Shown: positions 16,248 through 25,533, numbered from the stretch's first letter. The stretch: DNA of 36,833 nt from an uncultured Collinsella sp. (GCA_900762325.1 CAAFGG010000047.1:1-36833), one strand, 5' to 3'. Numbers and translations: made by a program. Notes: generated by a model not told the origin, from the sequence alone.

Positions 16248-18060
16248 GGCGCTCACCCCCTTCCGTGGCTTGAATTGATTCGTTGGGGCCGGCGGAAAAC
16301 GGATCATTTGCGCCATCCACGACGCCAGCATCCCCTGCAAATTCCATCTGCGAGGCGTAAATCTCCTGGTAGATGCTATCGCCCGCCAGCAGCTCCTCAT
16401 GCGTGCCCACGCCGTGGACGCGGCCGTCGTCCAACACAATAATGCGGTCGGCATCCATGACGCTCGCAATGCGCTGCGCAATGACAATCACCGTCGTGTT
16501 GGGAATCTGAGCGATATGCTCGCGGATCTTGGCGTCGGTCGCCATATCGACCGCGCTGGTCGAATCGTCAAAGATGAGCACACGCGGATGCTTGAGCAAT
16601 GTACGCGCGATGCACAGGCGCTGCTTCTGCCCGCCCGAGACACCGGCACCGCCCTGGCCCAGATAGCCGTCAAGGCCGCCGATGCGATCAAGGAACTCGT
16701 CCACGCATGCCGCCCGGCAGGCACGCAGGAGCTCCTCGTCGGTGGCATCGGGCGCGCCCCACTGCAGGTTCTCGCGCACGGTACCCGTAAACAGCACGTT
16801 CTTTTGCAGCACGATACCCACGGCATCGCGCAGGGCAACCAGGTCGTAATCGCGCACATCGCGTCCGCCCACGAGTACGGCGCCTTCGGTCGCGTCGTAC
16901 AGGCGCGCGATTAGCTGCACAAGCGAACTCTTGCCCGAGCCCGTGCCGCCGAGCACGCCCACCGTGGAGCCCGCCTCAATGCAAAGGTCAATATGCTCGA
17001 GCACATCCTCGGCAGCATCCGCGCGGTACTTAAACGACACGTCGCGAAACTCGATGCCTCCGTCGGCCACCTCGTGCACGGCAGCGGCAGCGTCGGGCGC
17101 TTGAATAAGCGAACGCTCGTCGAGCACCCGCGAGATGCGCTCCACGCTGGCAAGTGCGCGGGTGAGCAGCAAAAACACGTTGGAGATCATCATGAGCGAG
17201 TTCATGATCAGCAGCACGTAGCTCATAAAGCCCGTGAGCGAGCCCACGCCCAAGCGACCTTCGATGATCATGCGGCCGCCAATCCACAGAATCGAGAGCG
17301 CAGCCACGTACATCGAGAGTTGGAACACCGGCAGGTTGAGCACGGCGTTGCCGAAGGTCTTCGTCGCCGTATGTGCGAGCTCGGTATTGACGGCGTCGAA
17401 CTTGGCCTCCTCGTGCTCGGCACGCACGTACGCCTTGACGGCGCGCACGGCGGTGAGGTCCTCCTGCACCACACCGTTGAGATGGTCCATCGAGGTCTGC
17501 AGCTGGCGGTAGAGCGGACTGACGCGATAGGTGATAACGCCCAGCACGATCGCCAGCACCGGCAGGATGATCGCGAAAACGGTGGCGAGCGGACGCGACA
17601 GCACCAGCGCATAGACCAAGCCGACGATGAGCGTCACGGGACCGCGCACCATGGGGCGAAAGCCATTGCCGATGGCATTTTGGATGACGGTGATATCGGT
17701 AGTCATGCGGGTGACGAGCGAGCTGGCGTCGTAGTTATCCAGATTGCCAAAAGCGAGCGTCTGGATCTTGCGATACTCGGCCTCGCGCAAGTTAGCGCCC
17801 AGCCCCGAGGCGACGCGAGCAGACGTGCGTGCATAGCCCAAGCCAAGTACCAGCGAAAATGCGGCGCATACCAACATATACGTGCCCTGCAACAGCATGT
17901 AGTTGATATCGCCCGCGGGCACGCCCACATCGATGATATTTGCCATGATGACCGGGATAAACAGCTCGAGCGCCGTCTCGGCCGTCACAAAGAGCACGCC
18001 GAGTATGGCGTCGCGGCGGTATGCCCCCAGATAGGAAAACAAAATCTTGAGATTGCGCAC
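16240..18060 (-). CDS. ABC exporter, degenerate-site subunit
   Basis: A 606-residue half-transporter with GTG start; GGGGGA lies about 10 nt upstream. Six membrane segments (about 15-300) precede the ATPase: Walker A GGTGSGKS (371-378), signature VSGGQ (474-478) and Walker B LIFDD, in which Asp499 replaces the catalytic Glu. The switch position reads IAQRIAS, with Gln529 instead of His. Both changes are the hallmark of the non-hydrolysing half of heterodimeric exporters such as TM287 and BmrC. It is followed, with overlap, by the catalytic half. A near-consensus promoter precedes it. It faces away from the MATE pump gene and shares a 260-nt intergenic region with it. Confidence 0.92.
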   Translation of the reverse strand: MRNLKILFSYLGAYRRDAILGVLFVTAETALELFIPVIMANIIDVGVPAGDINYMLLQGTYMLVCAAFSLVLGLGYARTSARVASGLGANLREAEYRKIQTLAFGNLDNYDASSLVTRMTTDITVIQNAIGNGFRPMVRGPVTLIVGLVYALVLSRPLATVFAIILPVLAIVLGVITYRVSPLYRQLQTSMDHLNGVVQEDLTAVRAVKAYVRAEHEEAKFDAVNTELAHTATKTFGNAVLNLPVFQLSMYVAALSILWIGGRMIIEGRLGVGSLTGFMSYVLLIMNSLMMISNVFLLLTRALASVERISRVLDERSLIQAPDAAAAVHEVADGGIEFRDVSFKYRADAAEDVLEHIDLCIEAGSTVGVLGGTGSGKSSLVQLIARLYDATEGAVLVGGRDVRDYDLVALRDAVGIVLQKNVLFTGTVRENLQWGAPDATDEELLRACRAACVDEFLDRIGGLDGYLGQGGAGVSGGQKQRLCIARTLLKHPRVLIFDDSTSAVDMATDAKIREHIAQIPNTTVIVIAQRIASVMDADRIIVLDDGRVHGVGTHEELLAGDSIYQEIYASQMEFAGDAGVVDGANDPFSAGPNESIQATEGGERHA

Positions 18061-18099
18061 GCAGGTTCATCCCCCATCAAACGTTGTTCGCAAACCCAC

Positions 18100-18129
18100 G
18101 TATTATGGCGCGCCGTGCGGCGGTGTCAA
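18100..18129 (-). promoter_or_regulatory. Promoter of the ABC exporter pair
   Basis: On the minus strand, TTGACA (18129-18124), an 18-nt gap and TAATAC (18105-18100) make a near-consensus housekeeping promoter. The untranslated leader would be about 30 nt and contains the GGGGGA ribosome site. Confidence 0.75.
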
Positions 18130-18249
18130 GTGTTCCGAAATCGATTTCTGCAAGGCTAGTGCAGGCGCTAAGCTCGCAAGGTGCATCTCTGTATTCAATT
18201 GGAAATGAACGCGAGCGCGACTTTTTTCGCCCCGCTGCCAACATAAACC

Positions 18250-18280
18250 TTGACTCTACAATCGTTGTAGGGTTTTCACT
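18250..18280 (+). promoter_or_regulatory. MerR-type promoter-operator of the MATE pump
   Basis: TTGACT (18250-18255) and TTCACT (18275-18280) are separated by 19 nt, the long spacer typical of MerR-activated promoters. The spacer holds a perfect dyad, CTACAA-TCG-TTGTAG (18256-18270). This matches the layout of BmrR and Mta targets. A MerR-family gene lies just past the MATE gene. Confidence 0.75.
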
Positions 18281-18320
18281 ACACTGGTAGCAAAACGAAC
18301 CCAGCCAGAAAGCCCCGCCC

Positions 18321-19667
18321 ATGGAACACGACCTCACACGCGGCAATGTCCTCAAGACCATCGCGGTCTTTGCCCTGCCCTATATGCTCTCGTACTTTTT
18401 ACAGATGCTCTACGGCATGGCCGACCTGTACATGATGGGGCAGTTTAGCGGCGCCGCCGGCATCACCGCCGTGGGCAATGGCGCGCAGACGCTCTATATC
18501 ATTACCGTAACGCTCGTGGGCCTGGCCATGGGAACGACAGTTATCGTCGGCCACGCCGTGGGTTCGCGTCGGTTTGACCGCGCCGAGACCGCCATCGGCA
18601 ACACCATCACGCTCTTTATGGGTGTCTCGGTGGTGCTGGCCGCTATCTTGCTCGCACTGTGCCCGCAGATCGTGGCGCTCATTGGCACGCCGGCCGAGGC
18701 GGTCGAAGGCACCGCCGCCTACCTGCGCATTTGCTTTATGGGCATTCCGTTTATCGCCGCATACAACATTCTTTCGGCCATCTTTCGCGGGCTGGGCGAT
18801 TCGCGCTCGCCCATGTACGTGATTGGCGTGGCATGTATCATCAACATCGCGCTTGATTTTCTGTTTATCGGCCACATGGGGCTCGGCCCCGTGGGCGCGG
18901 CGCTCGGCACGGTGACCGCGCAGACGGCGAGCGTGGCCCTCGCGCTCGTGTGGCTCAAGAGCCGTCGCACAAACATCCACGTTAAGCGCAGCGACCTGCG
19001 CCCCCAGCCCGAGGTGCTCGGCAGCATTCTTAAGATCGGCGTGCCTGTGGCCGTGCAGGACGGCTGCATCCAGGTGGCGTTTATGTTTATCACCGTCATC
19101 GCCAACCACCGAGGGCTCGTCGACGCCGCCGCCGTGGGCCTGGTCGAGAAGATGATCAGCTTTTTGTTCATTGTGCCGAGCTCCATGGGCGCCACCGTCA
19201 GCGCGCTCACGGCGCAAAACGCCGGCGCAGGCAAGGGCGATCGCGCGCGTCAGGTGCTCAAAGATGCCATGACCATCTCGGTGGTGTACGGCTGCCTGAT
19301 CACGGTGCTGATGTGGCTGGTGGCGCCGGCGTTTATTGGCTTTTTTGCCAAGGACGCTGCAGTAGTCGCGGCCGGCACCGGTTATATGCGCAGCTACATT
19401 TTCGACGCGATTTTTGCCGGCATCCACATTTGCTTTAGCGGCTTTTTCGCCGCATACGGCAAGAGCTATATCGGCTTTGCGCACAACGTGCTGGCGGTGG
19501 CGCTCATTCGCGTGCCCGGCGCGTGGCTGCTGTCGAATGCCTATTCCGATACGTTGTTTCCCATGGGCATCGCTTCGCCGTGCGGGTCAATTCTGTCGGC
19601 AGTCATCTGTGTTGTCGCGTTTACCGTGCTCAACCGGCGCGGGGCTTTTGACAAGTTGATGGCGTAG
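18321..19667 (+). CDS. MATE-family efflux transporter
   Basis: A 448-residue inner-membrane exporter with about 12 segments in two related halves, the usual size of the NorM/DinF group. The N-terminal half starts GNVLKTIAVFALPYMLSYF and contains MADLYMMGQF, a conserved stretch near segment 2; the second half begins near GSILKIGVPVAVQDG. Such pumps expel cationic drugs or dyes using Na+ or H+ gradients. The ribosome site is weak (AGAAAG). A MerR-type promoter lies 40 nt upstream, and a MerR regulator follows after 56 nt on the same strand, so expression is probably induced by a bound substrate. Confidence 0.9.
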   Translation: MEHDLTRGNVLKTIAVFALPYMLSYFLQMLYGMADLYMMGQFSGAAGITAVGNGAQTLYIITVTLVGLAMGTTVIVGHAVGSRRFDRAETAIGNTITLFMGVSVVLAAILLALCPQIVALIGTPAEAVEGTAAYLRICFMGIPFIAAYNILSAIFRGLGDSRSPMYVIGVACIINIALDFLFIGHMGLGPVGAALGTVTAQTASVALALVWLKSRRTNIHVKRSDLRPQPEVLGSILKIGVPVAVQDGCIQVAFMFITVIANHRGLVDAAAVGLVEKMISFLFIVPSSMGATVSALTAQNAGAGKGDRARQVLKDAMTISVVYGCLITVLMWLVAPAFIGFFAKDAAVVAAGTGYMRSYIFDAIFAGIHICFSGFFAAYGKSYIGFAHNVLAVALIRVPGAWLLSNAYSDTLFPMGIASPCGSILSAVICVVAFTVLNRRGAFDKLMA

Positions 19668-19723
19668 CGGGGCGACGCGAGCCTGGCGCCCCTCCCCTGC
19701 TTTTTACCGAAAGGAGCGGTCCC

Positions 19724-20572
19724 ATGGCCGACTCGCCAACCGAACATACCGAGGGCCTGCTCCGCATTGGCGAGGTGGCGCGCCTGTTTAACCTGAGTGT
19801 GGGCACGCTGCGCCATTACGAGCAGATGGGCTTGCTGGACCCGGCGCACATCGATCCGGCGAGTGGGTACCGCTACTACGGATCGCGGCAGCTCTCCACC
19901 CTCAACACCATCAGTCACCTGCGTGTTCTCGACTTGCCGTTGGCGCAGATCCGCGAGTTTGTGACCACGCGCGATGTAGACCTCATGCAACGGCAGCTGG
20001 CTCAGCAGCAGGAGCTCATCGAGCGCAAGCGCCGTGAGTTGGAGCGCGTGTCGTGCAAGATCGATAACCGGCTTGCCCTGCTGCACGATGCCCTGAGCAC
20101 CGAGCTCGATACCATTTGTACAATCGATGCGCCCGAGCTTCGCTGCGCCGTGTTGCGCGAACGCGTCAACCCTACCGACGCCTATGCGTTGGAGTGGCAG
20201 ATTCGTCAACTGCAGAAGGGCCAGCACGAGACCTTTGTCTTTCTGGGCAACTTGGGCGTTGGGATTAGCGCCGAGCGCCTGGCCGCCGGCGACTTTGACG
20301 GCTACGACGAGGTCTTTTTGCTGCTCGATGACACCGATGAATACCTGGGCGATGTCGAGGTGCGACCCGCCGCGCGGTGCCTGACCATAAGCTTCCGCGG
20401 CACACACGGGCAAGCGGGCCCGCGCTATAAGCAGCTGCTCGGCTATATGCGCGAGCACGGCCTGGCACCCGCCGGTCCCTCACGCGAGATTGCCCTCATC
20501 GACGACATCATCAGCGACGATCCCGCGACCTACGTGACGCAGATCACAGTGCCGGTCGCCCCGTCCAAATAA
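19724..20572 (+). CDS. MerR-family multidrug-type transcription activator
   Basis: 282 residues; the ATG has AAGGAG upstream. Residues about 13-80 are the winged HTH: RIGEVARLFNLSVGTLRHYE and then GYRYY, which is typical of MerR proteins. A coiled dimer helix follows (about 85-125), then a GyrI/BmrR-like effector domain (about 130-275). This layout matches BmrR-type drug sensors. It probably binds the CTACAA-TCG-TTGTAG dyad in front of the MATE gene and twists that promoter into an active form when a pump substrate is bound. It may control itself as part of the same transcript. A bidirectional terminator follows at once. Confidence 0.9.
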   Translation: MADSPTEHTEGLLRIGEVARLFNLSVGTLRHYEQMGLLDPAHIDPASGYRYYGSRQLSTLNTISHLRVLDLPLAQIREFVTTRDVDLMQRQLAQQQELIERKRRELERVSCKIDNRLALLHDALSTELDTICTIDAPELRCAVLRERVNPTDAYALEWQIRQLQKGQHETFVFLGNLGVGISAERLAAGDFDGYDEVFLLLDDTDEYLGDVEVRPAARCLTISFRGTHGQAGPRYKQLLGYMREHGLAPAGPSREIALIDDIISDDPATYVTQITVPVAPSK

Positions 20573-20617
20573 GAACCGCCCGGAAGGCAGTTCAATCATG
20601 CTTTCCGGGCGGTTCTT
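20571..20617. terminator. Bidirectional terminator between merR and ligA
   Basis: A perfect 15-bp stem (20571-20585 with 20603-20617) with a 17-nt loop overlaps the merR stop. It lies between convergent genes; its AAGAA/TTCTT base gives short T-runs both ways. Confidence 0.75.
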
Positions 20618-20636
20618 CAATTTGGTTATCAATGCG

Positions 20637-22865
20637 CTAAGCCTGGGGCACATCACCGGTAGCGAGAATCTGCTCGAGCGCATCCTCGTCCAGCACGGGC
20701 ACGCCCAGCTGCTCGGCCTTGGTGAGTTTGGAGCCCGCCTTGGGACCGGCGACCAGGTAGCTCGTCTTCTTCGATACACTGCCCGAAACCTTGGCGCCGA
20801 GCACCTTGAGCGCGGCGCCCGCCTCGTCGCGCGTGCGGTTGACGAGCGTACCGGTCAACACAAACGTCAGGCCCGCGAGTGGCTGCGCGTCGGCGAGCTC
20901 GCCTGCTACGCCGGCATCGGCTGCAGCCTGCGCATGGGCGGCGCCCAGGTCGACCTCGAGCGACAGGCCCGCCTGGCGCAGGCGCTCCAGCACGGCAAGG
21001 TTCTCGGGCACGGCCAGGAATTGTTTGACGCTCGCCGCGATCTTGGGACCGATGCCCTCGCACTCGGCGATATCCTCTTCGCTCGCCAAGATGAGCTTGT
21101 CAATCGACAGGAATCGCTCGGCGATGACCTCGCCCACGCTCTTGCCCACGTGGCGGATACCCAGGGCAAACAGCACGCGACCGAGCGGCTGGCTCTTGGA
21201 CTTGTTGAGCTCGGCGATAATCTTCTCAGCCGTCTTGAGGCCTACCGGAATGGGGTCGCCCTTCTTGACGCCCTTTTTGCTGTTGGAGCTGGCGTACACG
21301 CGCCCCGTGTCCAATCCTGCGATGTCGTCGACCGTGAGTTGGTAGAAGTCCGCGACATCGTGGATCAGGCCGGCGGCGATCATCTTGTCGACGATCTCGT
21401 CACCCAGGCCGTCAACGTCCATGCAGCCGCGGCTCACCCAGTGGAGCAGACGTTCCTTGAGCTGCGCGGGGCAATCGATGGACACGCAGCGGTAGGCAAC
21501 CTCGCCATCCTCGTGGACCACGGGGCTGCCGCACACGGGGCAGACCTCGGGCATGCGCCAGTCGACCGAATCGCCCGGGCGCTTGTCGAGCACCGGGCCC
21601 ACGACCTCGGGGATTACGTCGCCTGCCTTGTGCACGATGATGGTGTCGCCCTCGCGCACGTTTTTGCGGCGGATCTCGTCGATGTTGTGCAGCGTGGCGC
21701 GCGCGATGGTGGAGCCGGCAACCGTCACCGGGTCGAACTCGGCGACCGGCGTGAGCACACCGGTGCGGCCCACCTGGATGCGAATCTCGCGCAGGATGGT
21801 CTGCTTTTCCTCGGGCGGGAACTTAAAGGCAATGGCCCAGCGCGGTGCGCGGGCGGTAAAGCCCAGGTCGAGCTGCTGCTGAAAGCTGTCGACCTTTACG
21901 ACCACGCCGTCGATGTCGTAGTCCAGGTCACCGCGATGCTCGAGCGCCTGGGCACAGAACTCGTGGACCTCGGCCGGCGTGGCGCAACGAGCCACGTTGG
22001 GGTTGACGCTAAAGCCGGCGTTGCGCAGCCAGTCGAGAAATTCGCGCTGGCTGTGGACGTGCAGCGGGTCGGTATCGGCAATGGCATAGATAAAGGTGGC
22101 CAGGTCGCGGCGCGCTGTGACCTTGGGGTCCTTTTGGCGCAGGCTGCCGGCGGCGGCATTGCGCGGGTTGGCGAAGGGGTCGCGCCCCTCGGCATCGGCC
22201 TCGTCGTTCAGACGAACAAAGCTGCCCTTGGGCATGTAGACCTCGCCGCGCACTTCGATGGTACGCTCACGGTCGGCACCCATGTGGGCGAGCGCCGGCT
22301 CGGATAGGTGCATGGGCACGTCCTTGATGGTACGTACGTTGAGCGACACGTCCTCGCCCGTGGTGCCGTCGCCGCGAGTCGCCGCGCGCACGAAGGTGCC
22401 GTTCTGGTAGGTAAGCGCCACGCCCAGGCCGTCAATCTTGAGCTCGCAGGTATAGGTGACGCTGCCGGCACCGAGTGCATCCTCAGTGCGCTGGAGCCAT
22501 GCGTCGAGCTCATCCAGGTCCATGGCATCGTCCATGGAATACATGCGCGCCATGTGCGTGACCGGCGTAAACTGCTCGCTCACGTAGCCGCCCACGCGCT
22601 GGGTATAGCTGTCGGGCGTCACCAGGTCGGGGTAGGTGGCCTCGATTTCCTGCAGCTCAACGAGCATTTTGTCAAAGGCGGCGTCCGTGATCTCGGGCGC
22701 GTCGAGCATGTAGTAGCGATAGGCGTGGTAATCGAGCTCGTGGCGCAGCTCGGCCGCACGCACTGCCGCCTGGGCACGGGCATCGGCCGGTGCGGCGGCA
22801 TCCGCGCTCGCGGGCGTCTCGGTATCGATGTCCACGCCGTCACCAAACAGGCTCGATTGCTCCAT
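20637..22865 (-). CDS. ligA: NAD-dependent DNA ligase LigA
   Basis: 742 residues; AGGAG lies 7 nt before the ATG. It seals nicks in replication and repair using NAD+. A short acidic extension (about 1-35) precedes the Ia domain, which has the NAD-contacting YYMLDAPEITDAAFD. The adenylation motif ELKIDG holds the nucleophile Lys143. The OB fold follows, then a four-Cys zinc finger (CPVC and, about 20 residues later, CVSIDC), helix-hairpin-helix repeats (GLGDEIVDKM, LGIRHVG, CEGIGPKIA) and a C-terminal BRCT domain (about 665-742). The middle has an extra lysine-rich stretch, SSNSKKGVKKGD. Essential housekeeping gene, likely single. Confidence 0.97.
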   Translation of the reverse strand: MEQSSLFGDGVDIDTETPASADAAAPADARAQAAVRAAELRHELDYHAYRYYMLDAPEITDAAFDKMLVELQEIEATYPDLVTPDSYTQRVGGYVSEQFTPVTHMARMYSMDDAMDLDELDAWLQRTEDALGAGSVTYTCELKIDGLGVALTYQNGTFVRAATRGDGTTGEDVSLNVRTIKDVPMHLSEPALAHMGADRERTIEVRGEVYMPKGSFVRLNDEADAEGRDPFANPRNAAAGSLRQKDPKVTARRDLATFIYAIADTDPLHVHSQREFLDWLRNAGFSVNPNVARCATPAEVHEFCAQALEHRGDLDYDIDGVVVKVDSFQQQLDLGFTARAPRWAIAFKFPPEEKQTILREIRIQVGRTGVLTPVAEFDPVTVAGSTIARATLHNIDEIRRKNVREGDTIIVHKAGDVIPEVVGPVLDKRPGDSVDWRMPEVCPVCGSPVVHEDGEVAYRCVSIDCPAQLKERLLHWVSRGCMDVDGLGDEIVDKMIAAGLIHDVADFYQLTVDDIAGLDTGRVYASSNSKKGVKKGDPIPVGLKTAEKIIAELNKSKSQPLGRVLFALGIRHVGKSVGEVIAERFLSIDKLILASEEDIAECEGIGPKIAASVKQFLAVPENLAVLERLRQAGLSLEVDLGAAHAQAAADAGVAGELADAQPLAGLTFVLTGTLVNRTRDEAGAALKVLGAKVSGSVSKKTSYLVAGPKAGSKLTKAEQLGVPVLDEDALEQILATGDVPQA

Positions 22866-23081
22866 AGCGGCACTCCTTCGCTCGATTTCAAACGGATACT
22901 AGAGTACCACCGGTCGCAATGGGGCCGAATGGCCCTTTCGAACCGCACCGAATCGGCAGCGGCCGGACCGGGAGCAGCTTTCGGATTATACAAATCTGAA
23001 CTAACTGTCCAGGCCCTTCCGGACCAAGCCCCTTGTCAGCTCCAAATGATCCGTTATCCTCCGTCCCCCAACGGATCAATA

Positions 23082-23121
23082 AGAAAAGAGGGCTGTCCCA
23101 TGCTTGGTGGGACAGCCCCTC
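23082..23121 (-). terminator. Terminator after htrA
   Basis: A 14-bp stem with one bulged base (23087-23100 with 23107-23121) is followed on the minus strand by TTTTCTTATT. It separates htrA from ligA. The rest of 22866-23081 shows no gene. Confidence 0.85.
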
Positions 23122-23148
23122 TGGCATTGGTATGTGCGAAACGGCTCG

Positions 23149-24612
23149 CTAGAACCCCTGGCCGTAACCTTGACCCTGGCCCTGCCGGCCCAGCAGCTCC
23201 TCCAGGTACTGGCGCAACTGCTCGTCAGTAATGCCGCCGTTGCCGGTGTCGGTCGCGCTGTCGTCCTGCTGCTGGTTCTGCAGCTTCTCATCGGAGCCCA
23301 GCTCGACGGTGACCTTTTTCTCTTCTTTGCCGCGCATGAGCGTGATCTCGACCTTCTCGCCCACCTCATGGCTGCGCAGCGCGATGATCAGGCCATCGGC
23401 GCTCGTAATCTCGTCGTCGCCCAACTTGGTGATGACGTCGCCCTCTTGGATGCCGGCCTTGGCGGCGGGACCGTCCTCGACGACGCTCGCCACGTACGCG
23501 CCGCTATCGGTGCTCAGCTTGTTGGTGCGGGCATTGAGCGCGTTGACGCTCGAAAGCGTGGCGCCCAGGTACGGATGCACCGGCGCCTTGCCGCCGATGA
23601 TCTGGTCGGCAATGTTCTTGGCGTAGTTGACGGGAATGGCAAAACCAACGCCCGAGCTGGAGCCCGAGTAGCTCTCGATGAGCGAGTTAATACCCACGAG
23701 CTCGCCGTTGTCGTTAACGAGCGCGCCGCCGGAGTTACCCGGGTTGATGGCGGCATCGGTCTGGATCATGTTGGCGTAGATGGTGTTGCCGCTGGTGGAG
23801 CTCATGGCCGTGGAGCGATACAGCGCCGACACGATACCCGTGGAGACAGACTGCTCGTTGCCGAACGGCGAGCCGATCGCCATGACCCACTCGCCAACGT
23901 TGAGCTTGGAGGAGTCGCCGATCTCGATCGGCGTGAGCTTGGAGGCGTCGGCGTCCTTGAGCTTAATGACGGCGAGGTCGCTCGAGGCATCGTTGCCCAC
24001 GAACTCGGCCTCGTAGGTGGTGCCGTCGTCCATGGTCACCACGTACTGGTCGTAACCATCGACCACGTGGTTGTTGGTGAGGATGTGACCCTCGGTATCG
24101 AGCACGACGCCCGAGCCGACACTACCCGAGCTATCCGATTCGTCAGCAGACTGCGAAAGCGAGCTGCTCTGGCCGCCGCTCGAAGTGGCGGTAATGGAGA
24201 CAACCGAAGGCAGAGCCTTGGCAGAAACGGCCTCGGCAAGTGTGGTGTCCTCGGAGTCGATCGTAATCTTTTGCGTCGACGAGCCAGATGCGCCCGCCGT
24301 CACGGCATTCTTTCCGCCGCCAATGTTGAGCGTGCCGCTCATAATGAGCGCAATGACCAGCAGGGCGCCGCAGGCGCAGCCGGCAAGTGCCGTAATAAAG
24401 ATCGGCAGCTTTTTGGTCTTGGTCTTGACCACCGTGTGCTTGTTCACGACCTGCTGGCCACCCAGCGGCTGGCCGGTCTGCGTGTCGTAGGCCTGCACGT
24501 AAGGAATGTTGTTGCCATCGGCAGGCGTCGACTCTACCTGCACACGCGGCTGCTGTTGGGTCTCGCCGGCGTTGCCCGCATCCTGGGGACGCTGGGAATC
24601 GTACTCGCTCAT
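23149..24612 (-). CDS. HtrA/DegP-like membrane-anchored serine protease
   Basis: 487 residues; start at 24612 with AAAGGAT upstream. A polar cytoplasmic tail (1-68) leads into one membrane segment (about 69-91), so the protease lies outside the cell. The trypsin-like triad is His182 (TNNHVVD), Asp212 (SSDLAVIKL) and Ser294 (NPGNSGGAL). A PDZ domain (about 370-465) includes SVVEDGPAAKAGIQEGDVIT. The C-terminus is a Gln/Gly-rich tail ending QGQGYGQGF. Such proteases degrade or refold damaged envelope proteins. A hairpin at 24642-24665 lies in its leader. Confidence 0.93.
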   Translation of the reverse strand: MSEYDSQRPQDAGNAGETQQQPRVQVESTPADGNNIPYVQAYDTQTGQPLGGQQVVNKHTVVKTKTKKLPIFITALAGCACGALLVIALIMSGTLNIGGGKNAVTAGASGSSTQKITIDSEDTTLAEAVSAKALPSVVSITATSSGGQSSSLSQSADESDSSGSVGSGVVLDTEGHILTNNHVVDGYDQYVVTMDDGTTYEAEFVGNDASSDLAVIKLKDADASKLTPIEIGDSSKLNVGEWVMAIGSPFGNEQSVSTGIVSALYRSTAMSSTSGNTIYANMIQTDAAINPGNSGGALVNDNGELVGINSLIESYSGSSSGVGFAIPVNYAKNIADQIIGGKAPVHPYLGATLSSVNALNARTNKLSTDSGAYVASVVEDGPAAKAGIQEGDVITKLGDDEITSADGLIIALRSHEVGEKVEITLMRGKEEKKVTVELGSDEKLQNQQQDDSATDTGNGGITDEQLRQYLEELLGRQGQGQGYGQGF

Positions 24613-24641
24613 AGCTGCGATCCTTTCGTCAAATAACCAAA

Positions 24642-24665
24642 GGCCCGCCAAACATGTGGCGGGCC
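24642..24665 (-). other. Hairpin in the htrA leader
   Basis: GGCCCGCCA and TGGCGGGCC form a perfect 9-bp stem with a 6-nt loop, followed on the minus strand by TTTGGTTATTTG. It could end read-through from upstream or act as an attenuator for htrA. Confidence 0.5.
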
Positions 24666-24783
24666 ATCATTGTTCACGTTGAGTTGTACCCCAATATGCG
24701 GGCGCAAGTGTATGAGAACGCAATCTTTTAGGAAGGCTTAAGTTCTGCTGCAGATTCGAGAGGAACCCGCACCCGCGTCAAAA

Positions 24784-24816
24784 CCACCACAAAGGTGCCT
24801 GTCCCCTTTGTGGTGG
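24784..24816 (-). repeat. Palindromic repeat family A, copy 4, likely terminator
   Basis: Arms CCACCACAAAGG and CCTTTGTGGTGG around TGCCTGTCC. It starts 4 nt past the regulator stop, and on the minus strand TTTTG follows. It probably ends the glnA-regulator transcript. Confidence 0.8.
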
Positions 24817-24820
24817 AAAT

Positions 24821-25483
24821 CTAGTCCTTAAACAGATAGCCCACGCCGCGGACGGTGGTAATGTGCGCCGCGATCTGCGGGCCCACCTTGGAGCGGATGC
24901 GTCGGATGTGCACGTCAACGGTACGCGTGCCGCCGCAGTACTCAAAGCCCCACACGCGGTGCAGCAGCACCTCGCGGCTGTAGGCACGGTTGGGATGCGT
25001 CGCCAAAAAGCTTAGCAGCGAGTACTCCATCAGCGTCAGGTCGATGGGCTCATCATCGAGCGTCACCTGGTAGGTGGCCAGGTTGATCTCGAGGTTATCG
25101 ATGTTGAGCACGTCGTCGGCGGTGACGGTCTCCTCCTCGCCCATGAGGCGCTGCGCGCGAGCCTTGAGCTCGTTGGGCGTCGCCGTGGGGCATACAAAGT
25201 CGGCATGCGCGTGATTGGGCAGGCGCAGGGTGCCGAGCGCCTCGTCGTCGACGATCACCAGCATGGGAACGCCGCCGCGGTCGTCGAGCCATTTGGCAAT
25301 CTGATCGATGCGGTCGCTGCGGATGCCATCGGAATCGAGGATCAGCAGGTCAAAGTCGTGCGCCGCAGTCGGCGAATCGGGGGTAGCCAGGCTCACCTCG
25401 ACACCCAGGGTGGTCGTCAAGCTGCGGGCAAACTCGTGGAAGCGCGTCGTACGCGCCATGAACAGGGCACTCTTTTCGGACAT
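24821..25483 (-). CDS. Orphan OmpR-type response regulator, GlnR-like
   Basis: 220 residues; start at 25483 with GGAGG upstream. The N-terminal receiver fold (about 1-115) looks degenerate: the N-terminal acidic pair is missing, a lone Asp50 stands in LLILDSDG, and the usual lysine near the end is replaced in FVCPTATPNEL. The C-terminal winged helix (about 125-220) contains WGFEYCGGTRTVDVHIRR, very close to the WGYDYFGGTRTVDVHVRR stretch I recall from Streptomyces GlnR. No histidine kinase is adjacent. It lies 50 nt after glnA on the same strand. GlnR controls nitrogen genes without classical phosphorylation; a similar role here is a strong inference from domain and place. Confidence 0.85.
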   Translation of the reverse strand: MSEKSALFMARTTRFHEFARSLTTTLGVEVSLATPDSPTAAHDFDLLILDSDGIRSDRIDQIAKWLDDRGGVPMLVIVDDEALGTLRLPNHAHADFVCPTATPNELKARAQRLMGEEETVTADDVLNIDNLEINLATYQVTLDDEPIDLTLMEYSLLSFLATHPNRAYSREVLLHRVWGFEYCGGTRTVDVHIRRIRSKVGPQIAAHITTVRGVGYLFKD

Positions 25484-25533
25484 ATCGGCCTCCAAAGAAA
25501 TGAGCTCAATCGTACTGGAACAAGTCAGCGCGA

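Noticed and set aside
23104..24636. 510-codon plus-strand frame opposite htrA
   Set aside because: Complete shadow of a protease with intact catalytic triad; long antisense frames are expected in GC-rich DNA.
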